In this document: positions 25,871 to 32,991 of the stretch, piece after piece | Layout: the number at the start of each line of letters is the position of its first letter | Numbering within the stretch: position 1 is the stretch's first letter | DNA from: Desulfobacteraceae bacterium | Lineage (GTDB): Bacteria > Desulfobacterota > Desulfobacteria > Desulfobacterales > Desulfosalsimonadaceae | Reading direction: 5' to 3' | Length of the DNA: 40,269 nucleotides | Assembly (NCBI GenBank): GCA_011389515.1 | Contig: JAABUA010000026.1 | Location: 1-40,269 of the forward strand | Made by a program: the position numbers and the translations under genes | Notes under the pieces: model-generated | Seen by the model: the letters and a program-made list of their open reading frames with translations, nothing else | The model's database searches: none | What the model was told of the DNA's origin: nothing

Positions 25871-25895
25871 TTTTGTTGGCCGGTTGCAATGCTGC

Positions 25896-27305
25896 TTATT
25901 TTCCAATACAGTATCGACTGAAAATTTCGTCAAGGACCTCGGGCGAAGCGGTGCTTCCGGTAATTTCGCCAAGCCGGTCATGGGCTTGTCTCAAGTCGAT
26001 GGAAACCAGTTCAGGGGTCGCATAATTTTCCAGGTTTTCAATGGCCTGGGACAACGCCTCTTTTGCTTCCAGAAGCAGCGCTTTGTGTCTGAAATTGGGT
26101 ACCGGTTTGACGGTTTTCCCTCCTTGCAGCTGCCGGGCGGCATTGGCAATTTTCTGTTTCAGCGGTTCAATTCCCTGGTTGTATTTTGCGGATGTTTCAA
26201 GTACAACGGCCCTGTCCATCGCCGGCGGAAGCAAAAGGGCGGCATCCCTTCGGGCCATGTCGATCTTGTTGAACACGATAAAAATGACTTTGTCCGGATG
26301 TTGCTCGAAAAAAGCACGGTCGTCATCAGAAACAGGGCAGCAGGCATCCAGCACATGCAGCACCAGGTCGGCGTCCCGGATGTGCATGCGGGCCTTTTCA
26401 ATCCCGATTTTCTCCACCGGATCCGGGTCTATCCGGAGGCCTGCCGTGTCAACCAGGGTAATGGGAATGCCGCCGGAATGAAACAGGGTTTCAATATAAT
26501 CGCGGGTCGTGCCTGGATGCTCCGTGACAATGGCACGCTCGCATCCGGAAATGCAGTTCATGAGGCTGGATTTGCCGACATTGGGAGCGCCTGCAATAAC
26601 CACACGAAATCCGTCCCGGAGGGATCTGCTTTCTTCGTAGGCCCACACAAGATCCATAACCGGGCTGATCATCGTACCGGCAATCGCATGGATCATTGAT
26701 GCAGTGTCGATTTCCTCTTCCATGGCTTCGGGAAAGTCGACCATGGCTTCTATGGATGCCATCAGACCGGTGATGCGGGATTGAATCGCTTCAACAGACG
26801 CGGACAGGCTGCCGGATGCCTGTTCAAAGGCAATGTCTATTGCGGCATCGCAGCGGGCGTTGATGAGATCGATGACCGCTTCGGCCTGTGCAAGGTCGAT
26901 TCTTCCGTTCAAAAAGGCGCGGCGGGTGAATTCTCCGGGTTGGGCGGTTCGAATCCCGGTGTGGAGCAGCAGCGACATGATGCTCTCAAGTATGACGGTT
27001 CCGCCGTGGGCCTGAATTTCAACGACATCCTCCCGGGTATAGGATTTGGGGGCGGGCATTACGGCGACGATCACTTCGTCGTAAACGCGGTTTTCCACGG
27101 GGTCGGCAATGTGTCCGTAATGGATTTTCCATGGTGAGAAAAAAGAGGGATCTTTGACAGCGACCGGAGCCGTCCCCTTGTCGAACCTGCCGGGGCAGAA
27201 GATATTCGCAACTGCGTTCAGCGCATCCGGGCCGGAAATTTTAATAATGCCGACCCCGCCGTTTCCGGACGGCGTTGCAATGGCGGCAATGGTGGAATGG
27301 TCCAT
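25896..27305 (-). CDS. mnmE: tRNA uridine-5-carboxymethylaminomethyl modification GTPase
   Basis: A 469-residue GTPase that, with MnmG, modifies U34 of several tRNAs. The N-terminal folate-binding domain includes SYTREDVVEIQAHGG (88-102) and QPGEFTRRAFLNGRIDLAQAEAV. The inserted G domain has G1 GAPNVGKSS (239-247), GTTRDYIE, DTAGLR and NKID. The C-terminal YCIGK (465-469) is the family's conserved cysteine end. The order yidC-jag-mnmE is a conserved origin-proximal block. The usual following genes (mnmG, rsmG, parA, parB) are absent; parS and a YkgJ-like gene come next. Confidence 0.95.
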   Translation of the reverse strand: MDHSTIAAIATPSGNGGVGIIKISGPDALNAVANIFCPGRFDKGTAPVAVKDPSFFSPWKIHYGHIADPVENRVYDEVIVAVMPAPKSYTREDVVEIQAHGGTVILESIMSLLLHTGIRTAQPGEFTRRAFLNGRIDLAQAEAVIDLINARCDAAIDIAFEQASGSLSASVEAIQSRITGLMASIEAMVDFPEAMEEEIDTASMIHAIAGTMISPVMDLVWAYEESRSLRDGFRVVIAGAPNVGKSSLMNCISGCERAIVTEHPGTTRDYIETLFHSGGIPITLVDTAGLRIDPDPVEKIGIEKARMHIRDADLVLHVLDACCPVSDDDRAFFEQHPDKVIFIVFNKIDMARRDAALLLPPAMDRAVVLETSAKYNQGIEPLKQKIANAARQLQGGKTVKPVPNFRHKALLLEAKEALSQAIENLENYATPELVSIDLRQAHDRLGEITGSTASPEVLDEIFSRYCIGK

Positions 27306-27371
27306 GGTTTTTCACGTTGCCAGAATATTGTATACATTTTTTTATAGTTTTATCAATTGTTTACGGCGACT

Positions 27372-28442
27372 TTATCTTTCCTGCTCCCCGGCTTCCGTAT
27401 TCTGCCCGGAGGCGTCGACGTCGTTTTTCCGCCTTCCGTTTCCCTTCTTTCGCTTTCTGGGTTCCGGTTTCCTGCCGGGGGCTTTTTTCTTTGGAAGGAT
27501 CAAAAGTTTTCGCAATTCCCCGTTGCCTGCGCTTTGGGTCCGGATTTCGCGGTTTTCTTTCAGGGCAATATGAACAACACGCCTGTCCTGTGCATTGATA
27601 CGGTTAATGACCATTGGTTTGCCCGTCTGCTGTGCTTTTTCAGCAAGTCGGGTGGCAAGCTGGATTAATTCGGTCCTCCGCTTGTCAAGATAGTCCTCAA
27701 CATCGATTTCAAACTGGATGCCGGAGCCAAACTGCTTGCTTACGGTCTTTTCGGCCAGGTATTGAATGGCGTCGAGCGTTTGCCCCCGTTTTCCGATCAG
27801 GCGGGCCGCATCGGTTCCGCCGGTGATTTTAAAACGGACAACATCGTCGACATTTTCCATTCCGACCTCGGAATCCGGGGAAATCAGGGCTACGGCGTGG
27901 GATAGAAATCCGTTTATCCAGTCCGAGGCAGCCTTGATATCCTCTGTCCTGGCAGCCGGCTCCTTTGGCAGGGAGCCCTCCCCTGACACCTCCTCATCTT
28001 GATCCTCATCCTCATCCAAAGGGGGCTCGGTCTCGGGAGGGATTTCCGGCGACGCTTCGGTGGTTTCAGCAGGGGTTGCCAAAGGTGTCTCCGGCGGTGC
28101 TTCCGGTGACGCAGCGGGCTCGTCGGTATCGTCGCCGCCGGTGTTTTCACCAAAAGCTTCGTCAACAAGCGCGGAAACGGGGCTTTTCTGCTTGGCGGCC
28201 GGCGCCTTCCGTTTCTTCTTATGCCCTGGTGCGCCGGCTGCGGATTTTTTCCCCTCTTCGGTGGATTGCGGAGGGGTGACCCGAATCAGCGCCTTTTTTG
28301 TTCCCACGATACCGAAGATGCCGCTGGAACCATGCGATATGATGTCGTATTTTAACTGTTCCCGTACAATGTTCAACTCTTTGCAAGCTTTTTCTATGGC
28401 TTTGTCTACGCTTTTATCTTCAAAGTCGATAAACGCACTCAT
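27372..28442 (-). CDS. jag: RNA-binding protein Jag (KhpB), Jag-N/KH/R3H
   Basis: A 356-residue protein. Residues 1-55 are the Jag-N domain (FIDFEDKSVDKAIEKACKEL). A long low-complexity linker (about 58-170) is first lysine-rich, then rich in Pro, Glu, Thr and Asp. The KH domain includes IGKRGQTLDAIQYL (216-229), and the R3H domain spans about 250-318 with NAQDRRVVHIAL. A strongly basic tail (KKKAPGRKPEPRKRKKGNGR) follows and is unusual in length. Jag binds RNA and is tied to envelope growth control; it lies next to yidC in most bacteria. ATG 28442 has TGGAGG upstream, 19 bases after yidC. Confidence 0.9.
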   Translation of the reverse strand: MSAFIDFEDKSVDKAIEKACKELNIVREQLKYDIISHGSSGIFGIVGTKKALIRVTPPQSTEEGKKSAAGAPGHKKKRKAPAAKQKSPVSALVDEAFGENTGGDDTDEPAASPEAPPETPLATPAETTEASPEIPPETEPPLDEDEDQDEEVSGEGSLPKEPAARTEDIKAASDWINGFLSHAVALISPDSEVGMENVDDVVRFKITGGTDAARLIGKRGQTLDAIQYLAEKTVSKQFGSGIQFEIDVEDYLDKRRTELIQLATRLAEKAQQTGKPMVINRINAQDRRVVHIALKENREIRTQSAGNGELRKLLILPKKKAPGRKPEPRKRKKGNGRRKNDVDASGQNTEAGEQER

Positions 28443-28461
28443 GAAGCGCCTCCAGATTCGA

Positions 28462-30135
28462 TCATGATTGGGTGATTTTCCGGTTAACGTTGTATTGCTG
28501 CGCAATGGAGACAACGTTGTTCACCAGCCAGTACAGAACAAGTCCCGCGGGAAAGTTGATGAAAATGAAAGTAAAGACGATGGGAAGCATCATCATTATC
28601 CTTGCCTGCATCGGGTCTCCCGGCGGCGGGGCCAGTTTCTGCTGCAAAAACATCGTCGCCCCCATAATGATCGTCAACACGGGAATGCCCGCAGGTTGTG
28701 CCATAAGCGGTATGGTGACGTTGAAATCGAAAAGCCGGTCGGGTGCGGAAAGGTCGTTTATCCAAAGCATAAACGGCGCATGGCGCAGTTCGATGGCCTC
28801 GTAAAGCATCCGGTAAAAGGCGATGAACACGGGTATCTGCACAACCATGGGCAGGCAGCCGCTCAAGGGGTTGATCTTGTATGTTTTATAGAGGTTCATC
28901 ACCTCTTCGTTCATTTTTTTCTTGTCATCCTTGTACTTGTTTCGGATTTCCATCATCAGGGGTTGAATTTTCCGCATTTCCCCCATGGATTTATAGCTTT
29001 TGTTTCCAAGGGGCCAGAAAACCGCCTTGATAAGAAGGGTGAGCAAAATGATCGCTATGCCGTAGTTGGCAATGATATTGTCATGAATGGCATTCATGAG
29101 CCACAGGGCGGGTTTTGCAATGACGCTGAAGATGCCGAAATCCACGATTCTGTCCAGTTCATATCCAAAATCCTGCAGAAGAGAAAGTTTCTTCGGCCCC
29201 ATGAACAGTTGGTAGTCAAATTGCGCAACGCCCCCCGGTGTAAGGGGGTCCATCGGCTGCTGGAAAGTCGATTTCAGCAGATTGTTTCGTGCGTCCACGT
29301 CAAGAACCACGCTGGTGTTGGTGGCTTCCCGGGGAATCAGCGCGGTCATGAAATAATTGTCCTCGATGCCCGCCCACTGGATGCTGCCGCTGTACGTTCC
29401 CTTTTCCTGGATATCGCTTATTTTTATCTGGTTCAGATCCCGGTCGATGAAAATGAACGGTCCGGAAAACGTAAACCGTTTCGAGTCATCGGGCGGCGGG
29501 TTGGTCATGGTGATGGACAGGTTGCGGTCGATAATGCCTTCGGATTCATTCCGGACCAATACGGTCATGTCGATGTTGTACTTGTCCGGGTAAAACGTAT
29601 AGCGCTTTTCAAGGATCAGGCCATTGCCAGATTGCCAGAAAAAGGAGAGGGTTTCCGGAGCGTTTTCCACTCTTAGTTCCCGGCCGGTAAAATCAGTGGC
29701 GAAAATTTGCCGGACAAGGGGTTCATCGGTGCCGGAAAGCGCGACAAGGGCGGAACCCATCCGGTTGCTCTCCGGAATCATGGCCATATGGGGGGCGCCT
29801 GGTTCCGGATTCTCCCGGTATTCCTTCAGGTCAAAACGGAGGATGGCTGCCCCTCTATCGGAAATAACCGCTTTATAAAGACCTGTTTCAACGGATATGG
29901 TTTCAAAGGTGTGATCCGGCACCTGCGCCGGCAATTCTTCTCTTGGCGGTTTTGTCTCCATGCCCTCGCCGGTGATGCTACCGGGGGCCGTATCCGGTTT
30001 TTCCGGCGCTCTTTCCGTTGTTTCCACCGGAGGGGCAGAGGGCGGGACCGGACGCCTGTCGACAAAGAAAAAATCCCATACCAGAAAAATCGCAAGAGAA
30101 AGAACTATTGCAGCGATCAACCGAACGTGTTCCAT
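28462..30135 (-). CDS. yidC: Membrane protein insertase YidC
   Basis: A 557-residue Gram-negative-type insertase that places proteins in the inner membrane alone or with SecYEG. An N-terminal anchor (6-24, LIAAIVLSLAIFLVWDFFFV) is followed by a proline/glutamate-rich stretch and the large periplasmic P1 domain (about 70-330). The core then spans five helices, including AIILLTLLIKAVFWPLGNKSY, the cytoplasmic hairpin, and LSGCLPMVVQIPVFIAFYRM. GAGT at good spacing precedes the ATG. The gene lies between yidD and jag as in most bacteria, though 282 bases separate it from yidD. Confidence 0.95.
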   Translation of the reverse strand: MEHVRLIAAIVLSLAIFLVWDFFFVDRRPVPPSAPPVETTERAPEKPDTAPGSITGEGMETKPPREELPAQVPDHTFETISVETGLYKAVISDRGAAILRFDLKEYRENPEPGAPHMAMIPESNRMGSALVALSGTDEPLVRQIFATDFTGRELRVENAPETLSFFWQSGNGLILEKRYTFYPDKYNIDMTVLVRNESEGIIDRNLSITMTNPPPDDSKRFTFSGPFIFIDRDLNQIKISDIQEKGTYSGSIQWAGIEDNYFMTALIPREATNTSVVLDVDARNNLLKSTFQQPMDPLTPGGVAQFDYQLFMGPKKLSLLQDFGYELDRIVDFGIFSVIAKPALWLMNAIHDNIIANYGIAIILLTLLIKAVFWPLGNKSYKSMGEMRKIQPLMMEIRNKYKDDKKKMNEEVMNLYKTYKINPLSGCLPMVVQIPVFIAFYRMLYEAIELRHAPFMLWINDLSAPDRLFDFNVTIPLMAQPAGIPVLTIIMGATMFLQQKLAPPPGDPMQARIMMMLPIVFTFIFINFPAGLVLYWLVNNVVSIAQQYNVNRKITQS

Positions 30136-30417
30136 TAATGACTCCTGGTTGTATTACAATTTTGAAATCGGTTCTAGTGGCGGCATATGCAGGCAACAGG
30201 ATCATCACGCACATGGGATGACAATGATGTCAGGAAAACGGCACCGGAAAGATGGGCATCGTGTCACGAAAACGATATCGCGAGGGGCGGCTTGAAATAG
30301 GTGAAATATCTGCTTGATGTAGAGCGATTGGGCCAATGATCTTGTAAAGACTGTTTAATTTAATTCAGGTATTTATTTGTTGTGCCCGGTGCTTCTTATC
30401 CGGTCGATCACAATCAT
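30136..30417. other. 282-base gap between yidD and yidC, no gene seen
   Basis: I see no convincing frame, RNA or strong promoter on either strand. A short minus-strand frame overlaps the yidC start but lacks a ribosome site and any recognisable sequence. A promoter for yidC might lie here, but no clear -35/-10 pair stands out. Confidence 0.5.
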
Positions 30418-30627
30418 TTACGGCACCAGGTCCACACCGCCCGGATGAAACGGATGGCATTTCAGTATTCGTTTCATCGCAAGAAATCCCCCCCGGAATG
30501 CACCATACCGGTGAATTGATTCAAGGGCGTAATTGGAGCAAGTGGGATAAAACCGGCAGTGCGCCCCCAGTATCGGGGACAGGAAAAGTTGGTATATCCT
30601 GATAACAGTCAGCAGCAGATATCTTAT
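30418..30627 (-). CDS. yidD: Membrane protein insertion efficiency factor YidD
   Basis: A 69-residue protein with the full YidD pattern: [38 protein letters not shown] and [18 protein letters not shown]. The three conserved cysteines are 24, 30 and 56. It assists YidC and lies between rnpA and yidC as expected. The start is odd: no ATG, GTG or TTG occurs in frame between an upstream stop (30633-30631) and the conserved core. An ATA codon at 30627-30625 sits at ideal distance (8 bases) from GGAGG (30640-30636) and overlaps the rnpA stop as ATAA. AUA or one of the CUG codons that follow must serve as start. Confidence 0.85.
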   Translation of the reverse strand: MRYLLLTVIRIYQLFLSPILGAHCRFYPTCSNYALESIHRYGAFRGGFLAMKRILKCHPFHPGGVDLVP

Positions 30628-31046
30628 TTTTCAATCCTCCTCGATCCGGCTTCTTGAATCCGGTCCACAAGTGCATGCAATGACGCGTGCGCCCGTTGGG
30701 AAGAAACGTCCATGGCCGATTTTTTTACAATGACGTTGATGTCGAGGTTTTGTTTGATCCGGGACCGGCTGCGCCGGAAGTATTCGCGTACAATGCGCTT
30801 TAAACGGTTTCGGATGACGGCATTTCCCACTTTCTTTGTAACCGTTATTCCCAGGCGGCATCGGTCTTGTCCATTGGGTTTGTAAGAAAGGATAAAGTAT
30901 CGGTCGGATACGCTTTTTCCCCTTCGGGACAAGTCGACGAATTCGCGCCGTTTACGCAGCCTGTCTGCCCTGGTAAACCTCTCCCTGGTAAACCGCTCTT
31001 GGATAAAAAAATCCCTCTTTGTTTCGTTAATCGGCCGTGTTTCCAA
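30624..31046 (-). CDS. rnpA: Ribonuclease P protein component
   Basis: A 140-residue basic protein, the protein subunit of RNase P that trims tRNA 5' ends. The core [20 protein letters not shown] and the signature [21 protein letters not shown] (RNR motif) are clear. It is longer than usual at the N-terminus. The leader has an in-frame 15-bp tandem duplication (30969-30983 and 30984-30998), giving [10 protein letters not shown]. Translation seems to start at TTG 31046, four bases after the rpmH stop. Its stop overlaps the putative AUA start of yidD. Confidence 0.92.
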   Translation of the reverse strand: METRPINETKRDFFIQERFTRERFTRADRLRKRREFVDLSRRGKSVSDRYFILSYKPNGQDRCRLGITVTKKVGNAVIRNRLKRIVREYFRRSRSRIKQNLDINVIVKKSAMDVSSQRAHASLHALVDRIQEAGSRRIEK

Positions 31047-31050
31047 CGGG

Positions 31051-31185
31051 TTATACGGTCAGACGCTTGCGCCCCTTGGCTCGCCTGCGGTTAACAATTT
31101 TGCGCCCGTTTTTGGTGGACATCCGTTTCAGAAACCCGTGTTTCCTGGCGCGCTTGATTTTGCTGGGCTGATATGTTCGTTTCAT
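31051..31185 (-). CDS. rpmH: 50S ribosomal protein L34
   Basis: A 44-residue, highly basic protein starting [20 protein letters not shown] and ending [11 protein letters not shown], an unmistakable bL34. AAGGTG precedes the ATG. It heads the rpmH-rnpA-yidD-yidC-jag-mnmE series on the minus strand. In many bacteria dnaA lies divergent just upstream; here the upstream neighbour is RNase G on the same strand, so this is not a classical dnaA-rpmH origin. Confidence 0.97.
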   Translation of the reverse strand: MKRTYQPSKIKRARKHGFLKRMSTKNGRKIVNRRRAKGRKRLTV

Positions 31186-31286
31186 GATTCACCTTTTTTG
31201 TTGTATAATAACGCGCCCCATGCCTGTTTCCGGCGTGAGCGTGCTTCCGGGCGCGAAGACTGTTCTCTGATTCAGTAAAATTTGTC

Positions 31287-31316
31287 TTTCTACCTCAATA
31301 TACCGTTTTTTGTCAA
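31287..31316 (-). promoter_or_regulatory. Probable promoter for the rpmH unit
   Basis: On the minus strand, a perfect TTGACA (31316-31311) is followed after 18 bases by TAGAAA (31292-31287), giving a leader of about 95 bases before rpmH. The -10 is only fair. Confidence 0.4.
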
Positions 31317-31382
31317 GCATCAAACGGAAAATATACTTTTTCTTCGGGTTCCGGTTTCCTGCGCCTCTGACATCCGCTCTTT

Positions 31383-32954
31383 CTACTCGCTCAGAAGGAT
31401 CTCGTACTGCTCCAAATGAAACGCGGGCATCGGGTATATCCCTATGCGGCAGTTGATCTGGGTTTCGAGCATGGTGATCAGGTTGCTTTTTTCTCCCAGA
31501 AGCAGTTCCGCAATAACCGGATGCACTTTCAGCTGAAACCGGGTTTCCCCGGAGTCCCCGGTATCGGGGGCCTGTCGGACAACTTCGCGGAAAATATTGT
31601 GGCAAAGGGTTTCCCTGGAAAGCAGCATGCCCTCCCCGTCGCAGTAAAAACAGGGCTCATAGAGCATTTTCGGCAGGGATCGCACGACCCGTTTGCGCGT
31701 CATCTGGATCAGCCCCAGGTCGGACATTGAAAGGACGTTGGATTTTGCCTTGTCCGGTTTAAGGGCATCTTTAAGGGCGTTACAGACCTTTTCCTGGTTG
31801 ACCTTGCTTTCCATGTCGATAAAATCGATGATGATGATTCCCCCGAGGTTTCTCAGGCGTATCTGGTATGCGATTTCCTTTACGGCTTCCAGGTTGGTCT
31901 GCAAAATGGTTTCCTCAAAGTTGCGCTTGCCCACGAATCGACCGGTGTTGACATCGATTGCAACCAGCGCTTCCGTGTTTTCGATGACAATGTACCCCCC
32001 GCATTTGAGCCAGACTTTTTTCCGCAAGGCGCGCTGTATGTCCACCTCGAGGTTGTAGGTGTCGAATATGGGCGTTTCTCCCGTATAGAGAAGCACGGAA
32101 TCCTGCAGGCGGGGCATGAATTTTTTGACAAAGGACTGGACGGATTTGTAGACGGTCGGCGAATCAATGGTTACCTTGTCTGCTTCATGGGCCAGAAGAT
32201 CGCGAACGCTCCGCAAGGTTACGGTCAGTTCCTGGTGGAGAAGACAGGGCGTAGGCGCTGTTTTATACTGTTCCTGTATATCTTCGTACAAGTTGTCGAG
32301 AAACTGCATTTCCTGGGCAATGGTTTCGGCACTGATGCCTTCCCCGGCGGTTCGCACGATATAGCCGTATGGTTTCGTGCGGAGTGACTCGACACTCTCT
32401 TTCAGGCGGATGCGTTCGTTTTCATCGGCGATCCGCCTTGAAATACCCAGATGGTCAACTGTGGGCATGAGCACCAGGAACCGCCCGGGCAGGGACAGGT
32501 AGGTGGTGAGGCGCGCCCCCTTGGTGCCGATGGGAGATCTTGCCACCTGGACAAGGATGTCCTCCCCTTCCCGTATCAGGTTTTCGATGGGTGTCTTGGC
32601 GGTTTGCGCATTCATGGACGGGCCAAAAGGCTCGGAGTCGCCGTCCTCCCCGGAAATCCCGTTATCCTCGAGGTCTTCTTCGTCCGGCTGCCGGGTTAAA
32701 AAGAAGTTTTCCGTCTGTCCGTTCCGCTCATACAGGATGTCATCAACGTAAATAAAGGCCGCCTGGTTCAGCCCGATATCCACAAATGCGGCCTGCATCC
32801 CTGGCAAAACCCGCTGCACGCGGCCCTTGTAAATGTTTCCGGTAATGTGGGATTCATCGCGGCGCTCGATGTAAATTTCGACAAGGATGCCGTTTTCCAG
32901 CAGCGCCACCCGGATTTCAGGCCCGGTCGCATTTACGACTAATTCTTTGTACAT
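31383..32954 (-). CDS. rng: Ribonuclease G (RNase E/G family)
   Basis: A 523-residue endoribonuclease for rRNA maturation and mRNA decay. An S1 domain spans about 36-145 and contains an unusual acidic insertion (90-120, DEEDLEDNGISGEDGDSEPF). The catalytic DNase I-like domain has VAIDVNTGRFVGK (331-343; Asp334) and IIIIDFIDM (373-381; Asp377). The zinc link is CFYC (435-438), typical of family dimers. Length matches RNase G, lacking the long RNase E scaffold tail. ATG 32954 (MYKELVVNA) matches the family start; TTG 32978 is an alternative eight codons upstream. It lies 37 bases after a radical SAM/DUF2344 gene. Confidence 0.93.
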   Translation of the reverse strand: MYKELVVNATGPEIRVALLENGILVEIYIERRDESHITGNIYKGRVQRVLPGMQAAFVDIGLNQAAFIYVDDILYERNGQTENFFLTRQPDEEDLEDNGISGEDGDSEPFGPSMNAQTAKTPIENLIREGEDILVQVARSPIGTKGARLTTYLSLPGRFLVLMPTVDHLGISRRIADENERIRLKESVESLRTKPYGYIVRTAGEGISAETIAQEMQFLDNLYEDIQEQYKTAPTPCLLHQELTVTLRSVRDLLAHEADKVTIDSPTVYKSVQSFVKKFMPRLQDSVLLYTGETPIFDTYNLEVDIQRALRKKVWLKCGGYIVIENTEALVAIDVNTGRFVGKRNFEETILQTNLEAVKEIAYQIRLRNLGGIIIIDFIDMESKVNQEKVCNALKDALKPDKAKSNVLSMSDLGLIQMTRKRVVRSLPKMLYEPCFYCDGEGMLLSRETLCHNIFREVVRQAPDTGDSGETRFQLKVHPVIAELLLGEKSNLITMLETQINCRIGIYPMPAFHLEQYEILLSE

Positions 32955-32991
32955 ATATTCCCATCTGTTGGTGGTCAAAATATCCCCTTGT

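Noticed and set aside
25767-25889. N-terminal extension of the YkgJ-like frame
   Set aside because: It reads through a repeat and the parS palindrome; ATG 25766 has a good ribosome site.
28468-29676. Plus-strand open frame of about 400 codons opposite yidC
   Set aside because: Antisense to a full yidC; histidine- and lysine-rich shadow composition, no family resemblance.
30136-31382. Replication origin with DnaA boxes near rpmH
   Set aside because: Despite the origin-type gene order, I found no dnaA gene and no cluster of TTATCCACA-like boxes here.
31189-31605. Minus-strand open frame overlapping the end of rng
   Set aside because: A frame-shifted shadow of rng that extends into the rpmH leader; no recognisable protein.
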